Of a stretch of DNA of 64,000 nucleotides, positions 10,044-19,420 are shown in pieces. How positions within the stretch are numbered: the stretch's first letter is position 1; every line of letters begins with the position of its first letter. The position numbers were made by a program, and so were the translations under genes. Origin of the DNA: Clostridium sp. BNL1100 (GTDB lineage Bacteria > Bacillota > Clostridia > Acetivibrionales > DSM-1351); contig NC_016791.1 of assembly GCF_000244875.1 (NCBI RefSeq), forward strand, positions 62,001 through 126,000. The letters are read 5' to 3'. The notes beneath the pieces are model-generated. The model was not told the origin of the DNA and did no database searches. It saw nothing but the letters and a program-made list of their open reading frames with translations.

Positions 10044-10063
10044 AAGTACCGCTAAGGGTGCTT
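10044..10063 (+). promoter_or_regulatory. Small hairpin with CCGCTAAGG ahead of rpsR
   Basis: AAGTACC (10044-10050) pairs with GGTGCTT (10057-10063) around the loop GCTAAG, directly upstream of the rpsR Shine-Dalgarno. The apical CCGCTAAGG resembles the CCGCTAAAG of the rpsF leader, so it may be a second S6:S18 contact. This rests on sequence similarity alone. Confidence 0.35.
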
Positions 10064-10080
10064 GAAAGGAGGAGTTAGAC

Positions 10081-10374
10081 ATGCCAGGACCAAAGAGAGA
10101 TAACAGAAGAAACGATAGAGATTCTTATGATAAGGGCGAAGGTAAAGGCGGCATGAGAATGAGAAGAGTTAAGAAAAAGGTTTGCTCATTCTGTGTTGAT
10201 AAAGCTACTGATATAGATTACAAGGATGTTGCTAAAATCAGAAAGTATGTTTCTGAAAGAGGTAAGATTCTTCCTAGAAGAATATCAGGAAACTGCGCTA
10301 AGCACCAACGTCAGTTAACAGTTGCGGTTAAGAGAGCAAGACATATTGCTTTACTTCCATACACTGCTGAATAA
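10081..10374 (+). CDS. rpsR: 30S ribosomal protein S18
   Basis: S18 is the 97-residue partner of S6 in the 30S platform. After a charged N-terminal extension come [27 protein letters not shown] and [14 protein letters not shown], all conserved. The Cys pair and the later Cys and His are consistent with the zinc-binding S18 type. It is the last gene before the terminator. Confidence 0.97.
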   Translation: MPGPKRDNRRNDRDSYDKGEGKGGMRMRRVKKKVCSFCVDKATDIDYKDVAKIRKYVSERGKILPRRISGNCAKHQRQLTVAVKRARHIALLPYTAE

Positions 10375-10410
10375 AGATAAAAAAGAGAAAAATATAAATT
10401 TAATCCAAAA

Positions 10411-10443
10411 AAGCACTGTAGACCTTTGTCTATAGTGCTTTTT
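10411..10443. terminator. Terminator after rpsR
   Basis: The 13-bp stem AAGCACTGTAGAC / GTCTATAGTGCTT has one G-U pair and a 4-base loop, with A and T tracts on its two sides. It can serve both rpsR and the convergent response regulator gene. Confidence 0.85.
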
Positions 10444-10470
10444 AGCTTAATAAGAAAAATTAAAATAAGC

Positions 10471-11157
10471 CTACTGTTGCTTCGACTTTATATCGAGTTT
10501 GTAGCCTAATCTGCGAATAGTATTTATAAGGACTTTTGAATTTAAAGATTTCAATTTTTTTCTTATAAAAGATATGTACACTTCAACGTGATTTCCGTGT
10601 GCATCAGAGTCAAATCCCCAGATTTTTTCTATTATCATGTCTTTTGAAGTAATCACACATTTCCGTATGATTAAAAACTCTAAAATATTACACTCCTGGC
10701 AGGTCAATTTAGTTTCTGCACTTTTTGTGGATATTTTTAAACTGTAGGTATCCAGCGTGATATCACCATAGCATAAAGTATTGTTTAAAAGTATTGAGTT
10801 TTTTCGCCTGCCTAAAGCCCTAACTCGTGCTAATAGTTCTTCTGTGGAAAATGGTTTGACCAGATAATCATCTGCACCACTGTCAAGTGCTATTACTTTA
10901 CAGGTTACATCGCTTTGAGCAGAAAGTAGAAATATGGGCAATGTCAAGCCTAGGTTCCTAATGTCTTTAACCAAAACAACTCCGTCTGCCGTATGCTCCA
11001 AAGTATCCAAAATGATAATATCATATACACCAGTCGCAGCGAGATATAAGCCGTCCCGGATACTATCTGTATAGAAAACGGTGTGATGGTTTTTCTTAAA
11101 AGTATGTACAAGTGAATCAGCGGAAGGAATTCTGTCTTCAAAAAGCAGAATATTCAT
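10471..11157 (-). CDS. OmpR/PhoB-family response regulator (orphan)
   Basis: This is a two-component transcription factor of 228 residues. The receiver domain (1-115) has the acidic pair FED (7-8), phospho-acceptor Asp51 in IIILDTLEH and the conserved Lys in YLVKPFS. The usual Pro after the acceptor is missing (HTADG). The C-terminal winged helix (about 130-225) has VEVYISFIRKKL and TIRRLGYKL. No histidine kinase gene is adjacent, so its partner and target are unknown. Confidence 0.9.
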   Translation of the reverse strand: MNILLFEDRIPSADSLVHTFKKNHHTVFYTDSIRDGLYLAATGVYDIIILDTLEHTADGVVLVKDIRNLGLTLPIFLLSAQSDVTCKVIALDSGADDYLVKPFSTEELLARVRALGRRKNSILLNNTLCYGDITLDTYSLKISTKSAETKLTCQECNILEFLIIRKCVITSKDMIIEKIWGFDSDAHGNHVEVYISFIRKKLKSLNSKVLINTIRRLGYKLDIKSKQQ

Positions 11158-11322
11158 AACAAATCCTCATTCTTATAACTTATATATATAATGTTATATA
11201 TTGAAAAAAATGTCAACAAATAAGCTCAAGTAGTTGCATTTTTTAAGGTTAGTTTAAGTTTAAAATTGTAAAATGGTACCACATCTGGTAACTAAATTAA
11301 ATGAAAGAAAGGAAGGTATTTT

Positions 11323-12837
11323 ATGAAAAAGAAGTTAGTTTTGGTACTTACGCTGGCAGGTACTCTTGCTTGTAGTAGTATGTTAACAAAAGCAGCTGTT
11401 ACGGGAGATTTAAATTCTGATGGGGGAGTAAATGCACTGGATATTGCCGCCATGAAGAGCAGTCTTTTAGGTGTTTCTACAATTAGTGATACTAAAGCTG
11501 CTGACTTAAATGGTGATAGTTCGGTGGATGCCATTGACTTTGCATTACTGAAAAGTTATCTACTGGGAAACATAACCACGTTCCCTGTTGATACTGTTAC
11601 TCCCGTAGATCCTGAAGATGCATGGAAAGCAAATGTCGGTAAAATCAACCTAGGCAGTACAATAACTTGTACTGGAACAGGTGTGGCAGTAAGTGGCTCA
11701 ACTGTTAATATTACTGCCGGAGGTGATTTCGAGGTGGCAGGTACTTTGTCAAATGGTATGATTTACGTTAATACTACAGAGAAAGTTAAGTTGCGTCTAA
11801 ATGGTTGTAATATAACCAATTCAAGTGGACCGGCAATTTATTTTCAAAACGTGGACAAGGGATTTATTACAATTGTAGAGGGGTCAACAAACAACTTAAC
11901 GGATGCAAAAACGTACTCTACGGCTAATTCTGAAGCTAAAGCTGTTATATCCAGCAATGACGATTTAGAAATAAAGGGTGCCGGAACTTTAAATATTACC
12001 GGTAATTACAAACACGGTATTGCAGGTGATGACGATATCAAAATTGAAAATGGGAATATTAACATTAAATCTGCCCCTACAGACGGAATACATTGCAACA
12101 ATACAATAGAAATTACCGGAGGAACACTAAATATCACCGCAACTTCAGATTGTATTGACACAGATGGTGATATAATAATTGAGAATGGTACCTTGGCTCT
12201 AAGTGCAGGTGACGACGGGATTCATTCTGAATTGGATTTAACATTTAACGGCGGTACAACTACAGTTTTAAAATCCTATGAAGGTATTGAGGGCAAAACT
12301 GTAACAACTGTTAATAATGGTACTATTAATATTACAGCAACTGAAGATGGCTTGTGTGCCGGTAACCAATTAGTTATCAACGGTGGAAATATTGCAATAA
12401 TGTCTGGAAAAGACCCTTATGACTCAAACGGAACCATAACTATGACCGGGGGAAATGCAGTTATTTATGGGGGCGGTCAACCTGATGGCTGTGCTGATTG
12501 TGATACTAACAATTTCACTATAACCGGAGGAACTCTTGCGGCAGTGGGTGGATGCACATCTTCTCCTACTGCAAGTACATCTAAACAATGTTCAGCTATA
12601 TTAACCGGGCCTTCATTAAATGCTGTTGTGAGCATAAAAAATGCTTCCGGAACTGAAATCTATAACTTTACAGCAAAAAAAGCCGGTTCAACATTGCTGT
12701 TTACTTCTCCGTCTTTATTATCAGGTCAAACTTATAACCTGTACATTAACGGTACACTATCAAAGACATTTACAACCAGTACTATGGTAACCACTGCAGG
12801 TGGCTCTATCTTTGGTGGAGGCGGTATCCGTTGGTAA
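11323..12837 (+). CDS. Secreted dockerin protein with Cthe_2159-type beta-helix domain
   Basis: This is a probable cellulosome component. A signal peptide (about 1-25) is followed directly by a type I dockerin (about 28-86). Each of its two repeats has a calcium loop, DLNSDGGVNALDIAAMK and DLNGDSSVDAIDFALLK. The A-L and A-I pairs at the cohesin specificity positions are those of C. cellulolyticum-type dockerins. The remaining 400 residues are a right-handed beta-helix with many ITGGTLNI-like turns and Asp-rich calcium motifs (SDCIDTDGD, AGDDGIHSE). These match the PF14262 / Cthe_2159 family, whose founder binds cellulose and polygalacturonate. An N-terminal dockerin is less common than a C-terminal one. 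Confidence 0.88.
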   Translation: MKKKLVLVLTLAGTLACSSMLTKAAVTGDLNSDGGVNALDIAAMKSSLLGVSTISDTKAADLNGDSSVDAIDFALLKSYLLGNITTFPVDTVTPVDPEDAWKANVGKINLGSTITCTGTGVAVSGSTVNITAGGDFEVAGTLSNGMIYVNTTEKVKLRLNGCNITNSSGPAIYFQNVDKGFITIVEGSTNNLTDAKTYSTANSEAKAVISSNDDLEIKGAGTLNITGNYKHGIAGDDDIKIENGNINIKSAPTDGIHCNNTIEITGGTLNITATSDCIDTDGDIIIENGTLALSAGDDGIHSELDLTFNGGTTTVLKSYEGIEGKTVTTVNNGTINITATEDGLCAGNQLVINGGNIAIMSGKDPYDSNGTITMTGGNAVIYGGGQPDGCADCDTNNFTITGGTLAAVGGCTSSPTASTSKQCSAILTGPSLNAVVSIKNASGTEIYNFTAKKAGSTLLFTSPSLLSGQTYNLYINGTLSKTFTTSTMVTTAGGSIFGGGGIRW

Positions 12838-12886
12838 TTAAATAGTATAAATTGTGTAAAAAAGATGACAGGGTTATAAAGTTAAG

Positions 12887-12927
12887 AGAACCATCCGGAT
12901 ACTTGAAATATCTGAATGGTTCTTTAT
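12887..12927. terminator. Terminator after the dockerin gene
   Basis: The imperfect 15-bp stem AGAACCATCCGGATA (12887-12901) / TATCTGAATGGTTCT (12909-12923) is followed by TTTATTTAT. It lies between convergent genes. Confidence 0.75.
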
Positions 12928-12934
12928 TTATCTT

Positions 12935-13612
12935 CTAGCCACCATAAGCTTCAATCATGCATAGGAAATCATATATTGGCTTTAGCTGAAGGAAACCTTG
13001 CTTTAATACTTCAGGCAATTCTTTTGAAAATGCAAGTTTGAAGTTGTTCTGTACACTTTCAAAGAAAACATTTTTTCTATCCAGCCATAATTTTAGATTT
13101 TCGGATTGGTCAGGGAATTTGCTTCGCTTATACATATCGCCGCCAATAACAAACTGATTTTGGGATTCATAGCAAGCAAGGGCATCCAGAAACAGAGGGT
13201 GTCTGTTAATTATCATTTCCCGCATATTAGCCATTGACTTCGTTTCTGCACCGTAGAATCCTACTCCATAGCTTGACCCCTTTTGAGTTAGTTCAAACCA
13301 GAAACATGGGGAGGTTGACATAATGCTTTTATCCCTAAGAAAAACAATCCATACATTATCTCTGTAAAGTGTTTTATCTTTGGTAAACCTTGTATCCCTA
13401 CGAACTCTGGAAATCAATTTTGACGGTATAGTTATAATTTGGTTATCTATTTCCATTATGGTAGGTATCAACTCTTCAATTAATTCTAAAAAAGGATTAT
13501 ACACATATTTTTTATAATCGGGTTTATGACTATCGTACCATTCCTTACTGTTGTTCATTCTATTCTCAAAAAGAAATCTAAGGGCTTCGCCGGTAAATCC
13601 ATTAAAACTCAT
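12935..13612 (-). CDS. DUF2461 domain-containing protein
   Basis: This 225-residue protein belongs to DUF2461 (TIGR02453 type). The pattern is FNGFTGEALRFLFE at the N-terminus, then WYDSHKPDYKKYV, SRVRRDTRFTKDKTLYRDN and a Gly-rich YGVGFYG. The family has no firm function. It stands alone on the minus strand and shows no signal peptide. Confidence 0.88.
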   Translation of the reverse strand: MSFNGFTGEALRFLFENRMNNSKEWYDSHKPDYKKYVYNPFLELIEELIPTIMEIDNQIITIPSKLISRVRRDTRFTKDKTLYRDNVWIVFLRDKSIMSTSPCFWFELTQKGSSYGVGFYGAETKSMANMREMIINRHPLFLDALACYESQNQFVIGGDMYKRSKFPDQSENLKLWLDRKNVFFESVQNNFKLAFSKELPEVLKQGFLQLKPIYDFLCMIEAYGG

Positions 13613-13813
13613 TGTAATGTCAACTCCTATTAAATATTTGTTTTTTTAATTCTGACAGATAGAAGGAGTAAAATCAACGGAAGCTTATAGGAAATTTATC
13701 ATATGTATGGTTGTAAAACTGTTAACAATATTATATTAATAGTATAATATATAAAAAGGTGGAACGGGAAAACATATATGGGAATATTATGATAAGATAA
13801 TTGGAGGGTATAT

Positions 13814-14134
13814 ATGGATAACCAACAAGATCAAATTAATTGGAAGTATCTTAAAACAGCGGATAATGAGTTTGAGTTTAACATAATTAAAGGAAAACTC
13901 GAGGAAAATGGAATAGTATGTGTAGGGAAAGGAAAAGATCTGGGCCTCATTGACAGTACCTTGTTAAATGTTATACTAGGGCCTTGTGTTCCTATAGATG
14001 TAAAAGTACCGGAGGACAGGTACCAAGAGGCACTTGAGATAATTAATACAAAGGTAAGTGATGAAGAACTGGAAAAGCAGGCACTGGATTTCGGTAAAAC
14101 CGATAACGATAGCGAAAACGAAAATGATAAATAG
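13814..14134 (+). CDS. DUF2007 domain-containing protein
   Basis: This is a 106-residue cytosolic protein. The DUF2007 signature is the pattern 'ANEFEFNIIKGKLEENGI', a switch between membrane of two strands and a C-terminal VPEDRYQEALEII. The tail is acidic and Asn-rich. DUF2007 proteins are described as putative signal-transducing proteins without a demonstrated role. A GGAGGG precedes the ATG with good spacing. Confidence 0.8.
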   Translation: MDNQQDQINWKYLKTADNEFEFNIIKGKLEENGIVCVGKGKDLGLIDSTLLNVILGPCVPIDVKVPEDRYQEALEIINTKVSDEELEKQALDFGKTDNDSENENDK

Positions 14135-14242
14135 CCGATGTTCTACCCTTTTTGTATTATTCGGTTGGAAATATGGGTAATAAATGATATTATATATTAT
14201 TGTCGGAAAAGAATTTATATATGAAACGGGTAGGGAATATTG

Positions 14243-15079
14243 ATGGTAAAAAGTATTGGTTATCTTGGTCCATGCGGAACATTTTCACATGAAGCGGCCG
14301 GACTATATGCGGAGGGAAAGTCGTGCACCCTAATGGAGTTTGTGTCTATTCAGGATGTTCTTTATGCAGTTAAAGACAACATTATAAGTGAGGCAATAGT
14401 TCCTATTGAGAACTCCCTTGAAGGTGCCGTTAATGTTACGCTGGACGTATTAGCTAAAGAAGAAGGCTTGTATATTAAAGGAGAACTTATACTGCCCGTT
14501 AGTTTAAATCTGGTAGTCAAGAAGGGAACTTTACCTGGGGATATCACTACAATTATGTCACATCCTCAGCCCTTAGGACAGGCAAGAGAATTCCTGAATA
14601 GATGTTATCCTAAGGCTGTTCAGGTTGAGGAAAACAGTACCTCCCAAGCTGCTCAAAGGGTTTCCGAAGGGGACGGTACCTATGCGGCAATTACAAGCCG
14701 TACAGCTGCTAAAATAAACGGGCTTGAAGTATTGTCAGCAGATATACAGGATGTTGCAAATAATCATACAAGGTTTGTTATAATTTCAAAAGAATACCAG
14801 AAAAGGACGGGCTGTGATAAGACTTCCATTGTATTTTCAACGGATAACAAGCCCGGAAGCCTGTACAGAGTATTGGATATATTCAGCCTGTGGGATATCA
14901 ATATGACAAGGATTGAGTCAAGACCATCCAAAAATGCACTTGGGCAATATATATTTTTTATTGATATTGACGGTCATATAGAGGATCAGGATATTTATGA
15001 TGCTTTGACAATGATAAAAAGAAAAACATCATTTTACAGGTTTATCGGTTCGTATCCCATGATTAAGGGAAAAATATAG
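14243..15079 (+). CDS. pheA: Prephenate dehydratase
   Basis: PheA converts prephenate to phenylpyruvate in phenylalanine synthesis. This is the stand-alone dehydratase, without chorismate mutase. The dehydratase domain (1-180) starts GYLGPCGTFSHEAA, continues VPIENSLEGAV, and has the catalytic motif NHTRFVII. The C-terminal ACT domain (about 195-275) carries the phenylalanine-binding motif ESRPSK, so feedback inhibition is expected. The ATG at 14243 was preferred over the adjacent TTG at 14240 because it is spaced better from AGGGA. Confidence 0.95.
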   Translation: MVKSIGYLGPCGTFSHEAAGLYAEGKSCTLMEFVSIQDVLYAVKDNIISEAIVPIENSLEGAVNVTLDVLAKEEGLYIKGELILPVSLNLVVKKGTLPGDITTIMSHPQPLGQAREFLNRCYPKAVQVEENSTSQAAQRVSEGDGTYAAITSRTAAKINGLEVLSADIQDVANNHTRFVIISKEYQKRTGCDKTSIVFSTDNKPGSLYRVLDIFSLWDINMTRIESRPSKNALGQYIFFIDIDGHIEDQDIYDALTMIKRKTSFYRFIGSYPMIKGKI

Positions 15080-15178
15080 AATATACACCGAAAATAACGG
15101 GAAATGAAAGGCTATAGCCCCATAATAGTGGTATAATTTAGATTACAAAAAATGGTAGACTATGTGTGGGGGGAAGTT

Positions 15179-15523
15179 ATGACACAGTTTGACAATCAAA
15201 TTGATATAACAAGAAATGTTAAGATTATTGAATGGCTTAAAAGCGAACTGCTTACTGATGTAGCAAATTTGTTTAAAGCGCTGGTGAACGGTTTTCGGGA
15301 AGAGGTTTCGGAAACACTTGCAGACACGCTTGCAAATATTATTTTAATTTGTTATCTTCTTGGAAAGCGGTTCGGTATTAATTATAAAACTATAGAAATG
15401 AAAATAGATAGTAAGATTAGGCTCGGCCTTGTGGAGGATCATGATGTTGAGAAATATTACGGGGATTTGTCAGAGTTGGCAAAACACCTTAATGTATCAA
15501 GATCCGGAAGGCAGGGGACTTAA
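15179..15523 (+). CDS. MazG-like family protein
   Basis: This 114-residue protein resembles the clostridial MazG-like (all-alpha NTP pyrophosphohydrolase) family. Its helical core is LFKALVNGFREEVSETLADTLANIILICYLLGKRFGI, split here as LFKALVNG, then EEVSETLADTLANI, and the Glu and Asp residues could bind magnesium. Activity is unproven. The ATG at 15179 follows GGGGGGA with proper spacing; an upstream ATG at 15152 lacks one. It precedes gdpP by 15 bases, so the two are probably co-transcribed. Confidence 0.75.
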   Translation: MTQFDNQIDITRNVKIIEWLKSELLTDVANLFKALVNGFREEVSETLADTLANIILICYLLGKRFGINYKTIEMKIDSKIRLGLVEDHDVEKYYGDLSELAKHLNVSRSGRQGT

Positions 15524-15538
15524 TTCGGGAGAATTCAG

Positions 15539-17542
15539 ATGGATAGCAGAAAACTATCACGGATATTTATTCCAAAGGCTGGTTTTTACCTTTGGGTAAT
15601 TTTCTTTCTCATAATAGTAATAACGGCTTTAAACCCTTTGGTTTCTATACCGGGGTATGTTTTGCTTGTGTTTCTGGTGATTTATAACTATAAGTCCACC
15701 CATATCAGAAACCGGGAAATAACCAAGTACATAGAGACACTTACCTTTAATATAGATTGTGCTACAAAGGACACCCTATTAAACTTTCCTATGCCTTTGG
15801 TACTTGCAGAATTAGATGGGACAACCGTATGGTATAATTCCTCCTTCAAGGGCATATTCCAGAATGACACTTTTCAGGAGGAAACAGTAGCCGGACTTGT
15901 TTCTGACTTAAAACCCCAGATGATGGAAGGGGACAGCATAAACATATCTTCGGAAATCACTATAAATAACAGACATTATTCAGTTCTTGGCAATTTAGTA
16001 AAGCTTGACGACAGTAATAACGAGGAAAGCGTTATTGTTATGCTCTATCTTGTCGATAACACTGAATTAATAGACGAAAAAAAGAAGTTTGAGGAAAATA
16101 AAAACACCGTAGGACTTATAGTAATTGACAATTATGATGACCTGATGCAAAGTATGGAAGACGCTGTAAGACAGCAATTACTGGCGGAAATAGATAAAAA
16201 GGTTACCAGTTGGATAAGTCACACGGGAGGAGTTCTGAAGAAATTTGAAAGGGACAAATATCTTTGTATATTTGCATTCAAGTATCTGCATGAACTTGAA
16301 GAAAAAAGGTTTGAAATACTGGAAACAGTTAAGGAAATAAATCTCGGGAACAAGATTCCTGTTACACTCAGCATAGGGTTGGGGATAAATGCTCCCACAA
16401 TTGTTGAAAACCTGCAAAATGCAAATGCATGTATTGACATAGCACTTGGTAGGGGCGGCGACCACGTGGTAATAAAAGACGGCGACAATTTCCGGTTCTT
16501 TGGTGGTCGTACCAGAGAGCTTGAAAAAAGGACAAGAGTCAAAGCCAGGGTTATTGCTTATGCTTTAAGAGGTTTGATAGATCAGGCGCCGTCCGTGCTT
16601 ATAATGGGTCATGAGAATGCTGACATAGACTGTCTTGGAGCAGGACTTGGCATTTACCGTATTGTAAAGAACAGGGATAAAAGAGTAAATATTGTACTGA
16701 ATCATTCCAATGCAAATATAGATGCAATACTGAACAAGATGGCAAAGGAACCCGAATATACTAACGTTTTTGTTGGTACAAATGAGGCTCTGGACCTTAT
16801 AACCAAGAAAACACTTCTTATAGTAGTTGATACACACAAACCGGGATTTACGGAGGCTCCGGAACTGTTGAAAATGACAGAACAGGTAGTAATCATAGAC
16901 CACCACAGGAGAGGGGCTGACTTTATTCAGGATGCCGTACTCTCCTATCAGGAGACCTATGCATCCTCAACTTGTGAGTTGGTAACAGAGCTTCTGCAAT
17001 ACGTAGAAGACAGAATAAGGCTTACCAATATTGAAACGGAAGCTTTATATGCAGGAATCGTTGTAGATACAAAAAACTTTATATTTAAAACGGGTGTAAG
17101 AACCTTTGAGGCAGCGTCATACCTGAGAAGACAGGGTGCAGATACGGTATCTGTTAAACAGTTATTCCAAAATGATTTAAAAACTTACATTACTATTTCC
17201 AATATAGTAAAAGATGCAGAAGTAGTGTATGATAATATTGCAATATCCATTTGCCCCAACAATATCAAGGGTGCGCAGCTTATAGCAGCTCAGGCTGCAG
17301 ATCAGATGTTGAGTCTTTCAGGACTTGTAGCGGCATTCGTTTTGAGTTACCATAATGGAGAGGTTGTAATCAGTGGAAGATCTCTTGGGGATATAAATGT
17401 ACAGATGATTTTGGAAAAGCTTGGCGGGGGCGGACATCTGACGGTAGCAGGTGCTCAGATTGAGGATGTATCCATACAGGATGCAAAGAAAATGCTTAAA
17501 AATGCTATTTACGAATATATAGACAGCCTTGCAAAGGAATAA
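15539..17542 (+). CDS. gdpP: Cyclic di-AMP phosphodiesterase GdpP
   Basis: This membrane protein degrades the second messenger c-di-AMP. Two N-terminal transmembrane segments (about 10-55) are followed by a PAS-like domain, a degenerate GGDEF domain (about 180-315), and a DHH/DHHA1 phosphoesterase. Metal and catalytic motifs are NADIDCLGAG, VVDTHKPG, IIDHHRRGAD and the C-terminal GGGGH. At 667 residues it is normal. The order gdpP-rplI-dnaB is conserved in Firmicutes. Confidence 0.95.
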   Translation: MDSRKLSRIFIPKAGFYLWVIFFLIIVITALNPLVSIPGYVLLVFLVIYNYKSTHIRNREITKYIETLTFNIDCATKDTLLNFPMPLVLAELDGTTVWYNSSFKGIFQNDTFQEETVAGLVSDLKPQMMEGDSINISSEITINNRHYSVLGNLVKLDDSNNEESVIVMLYLVDNTELIDEKKKFEENKNTVGLIVIDNYDDLMQSMEDAVRQQLLAEIDKKVTSWISHTGGVLKKFERDKYLCIFAFKYLHELEEKRFEILETVKEINLGNKIPVTLSIGLGINAPTIVENLQNANACIDIALGRGGDHVVIKDGDNFRFFGGRTRELEKRTRVKARVIAYALRGLIDQAPSVLIMGHENADIDCLGAGLGIYRIVKNRDKRVNIVLNHSNANIDAILNKMAKEPEYTNVFVGTNEALDLITKKTLLIVVDTHKPGFTEAPELLKMTEQVVIIDHHRRGADFIQDAVLSYQETYASSTCELVTELLQYVEDRIRLTNIETEALYAGIVVDTKNFIFKTGVRTFEAASYLRRQGADTVSVKQLFQNDLKTYITISNIVKDAEVVYDNIAISICPNNIKGAQLIAAQAADQMLSLSGLVAAFVLSYHNGEVVISGRSLGDINVQMILEKLGGGGHLTVAGAQIEDVSIQDAKKMLKNAIYEYIDSLAKE

Positions 17543-17569
17543 TTAAACCGCAAACAGGAGGGTCAATCT

Positions 17570-18016
17570 ATGAAGGTTATATTAAAACAAGATGTTAAAG
17601 GTTTGGGAAAAAAAGAACAGATGGTTGAAGCCAGTGACGGGTATGCAAGAAATTTCCTTCTTCCAAGAGGACTTGCAGTAGAGGCTACTTCATCAAATGT
17701 AAACATAATGAAAACCAAAAAAGAAGCAGAAGCTCAGAAGAAAGACCGTGAAATATCACAGGCAAAGGAACTGGCAAAGAAGATAAAGGATATAACAGTT
17801 ACATTAAAGGTAAAAGCAGGTGAGAACGGAAAGCTTTTCGGGTCTATAACAAGCAAGGATGTTGCGGAAGCACTAAAATCCCAGCAGAAGCTTGACATAG
17901 ACAAAAAGAAACTGGTTATGCCAGATTCACTCAAAGCTGTGGGTACTTTTGAAGTTGAAGTTAAACTGTACCCCGAAATCAACTCAAAGTTTACAGTAAA
18001 GATAGAAAGTCTGTAA
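17570..18016 (+). CDS. rplI: 50S ribosomal protein L9
   Basis: L9 is a 148-residue protein of the large subunit base, with an N-terminal 23S-binding domain (MKVILKQDVKGLGKKEQM, GYARNFLLPRGLA), a long connecting helix of Lys/Glu/Ala, and a C-terminal domain. It lies between gdpP and dnaB with short gaps, and AGGAGGG is its ribosome binding site. Confidence 0.97.
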   Translation: MKVILKQDVKGLGKKEQMVEASDGYARNFLLPRGLAVEATSSNVNIMKTKKEAEAQKKDREISQAKELAKKIKDITVTLKVKAGENGKLFGSITSKDVAEALKSQQKLDIDKKKLVMPDSLKAVGTFEVEVKLYPEINSKFTVKIESL

Positions 18017-18058
18017 GATTTATAGGAACAACAACTAAAAACAAGGTGGAATATTATA

Positions 18059-19399
18059 ATGGATATAGGAACTCTTGGCCGAATTCCTCCTCAAAGCCTG
18101 GAAGCGGAACAATCTGTTCTTGGATCTATGCTCATAGACAAGGAAGTTGTTCCTGTTGTTATGGAGATATTAAAATCAGAGGATTTCTACAGGCCGGATC
18201 ATAAAGAAATATATGACGTAATTATTGAACTATTTGACAGAGCCCAGCCCATCGACTTGATTACTGTATCCGAACGCTTAAAACTTCACGGCAAGCTTGA
18301 TCTTGTGGGTGGACTTGAATATTTGACTAATATTGCAACTGAGGTACCTACAACGGCAAATGTAAAGCATTATGCAAAAATAGTTGAAGAGAAGGCACTT
18401 TTGAGAAAGTTAATAAAGGCTTCATCAGATATAGTTGATCTGGGATACAACGCATCGGAGGAAGTATCCTATATACTGGACAAGGCAGAGCAAAATATAT
18501 TTGATATACTTCAGAAGCGTAGTTCACAAGGCTTTGTGCCAATAAAAGATGTTCTGGTAGATACATTTAACAAATTAGAAGAATTATATAATAATAGTGG
18601 AAACATAACCGGAATCCCTACTGGATTTGCTGATCTTGATTTTAAAACATCAGGCTTGCATAATTCAGACCTTATTTTGATAGCTGCCCGTCCTGCAATG
18701 GGGAAAACTGCTTTTGCGCTAAATCTTGCACAAAATGCAGCCGTACACAGCAATGTCCCCGTTGCAGTATTTAGTCTGGAAATGTCCAGAGAGCAGCTTG
18801 TAAACAGAATGCTTTGCAGTGAAGCAATGGTTGACAGTAATAGAATGAAAACTGGAAAGCTTGAAGACAACGACTGGCAAAAGGTTGCCAAGGCATTAGG
18901 ACCGCTTTCGGAGGCGCCCATATTTATAGATGATACACCGGGTGTATCAATTACTGAAATAAGGGCAAAATGCAGAAGGCTAAAGCTTGAACATAATCTC
19001 GGACTTGTAATTATAGATTACCTGCAGTTAATGCAGGGGAGCAGGTCAAAAAGTGAAAACAGACAACAGGAAATCTCTGAAATATCCCGTTCTCTCAAGA
19101 TTCTTGCAAAGGAAATAAATGTTCCGGTAATTACATTGTCACAGCTTAGCCGTGCTCCGGAAGCAAGAACCGATCACAGACCGATACTGAGTGACCTGAG
19201 AGAATCTGGAGCAATAGAGCAGGATGCTGATATTGTAATGTTTCTTTACAGAGATGATTATTATAATCCTGAAACAGAAAAGAAGAATATAGCAGAGGTA
19301 ATACTAGCAAAACACAGAAATGGTTCTACGGGAACAGTAGAGCTTGTGTGGTTGGGACAGTACACAAAATTTGCGAATCTCGAAAAGTTCAGGCAATAA
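18059..19399 (+). CDS. dnaB: Replicative DNA helicase DnaB
   Basis: This hexameric helicase unwinds DNA ahead of the replication fork. The N-terminal domain begins PPQSLEAEQSVLGSML. The RecA-like C-terminal domain has Walker A ARPAMGKTAF near residue 208, Walker B LVIIDYLQLM, and the DnaB motif QLSRAPEARTDHRP. The 446 residues are uninterrupted: no intein is present, although dnaB is a frequent intein site. Confidence 0.97.
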   Translation: MDIGTLGRIPPQSLEAEQSVLGSMLIDKEVVPVVMEILKSEDFYRPDHKEIYDVIIELFDRAQPIDLITVSERLKLHGKLDLVGGLEYLTNIATEVPTTANVKHYAKIVEEKALLRKLIKASSDIVDLGYNASEEVSYILDKAEQNIFDILQKRSSQGFVPIKDVLVDTFNKLEELYNNSGNITGIPTGFADLDFKTSGLHNSDLILIAARPAMGKTAFALNLAQNAAVHSNVPVAVFSLEMSREQLVNRMLCSEAMVDSNRMKTGKLEDNDWQKVAKALGPLSEAPIFIDDTPGVSITEIRAKCRRLKLEHNLGLVIIDYLQLMQGSRSKSENRQQEISEISRSLKILAKEINVPVITLSQLSRAPEARTDHRPILSDLRESGAIEQDADIVMFLYRDDYYNPETEKKNIAEVILAKHRNGSTGTVELVWLGQYTKFANLEKFRQ

Positions 19400-19420
19400 A
19401 AACGGGTAAAGGGAATTATC

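Noticed and set aside
13722-13748. Promoter-like TTAACA / TATAAT before the DUF2007 gene
   Set aside because: The spacer is only 15 bases; a real promoter is likely in this region but the exact elements are not supported.
18059-19399. Intein in dnaB
   Set aside because: The helicase motifs are contiguous at normal length; no intein is present.
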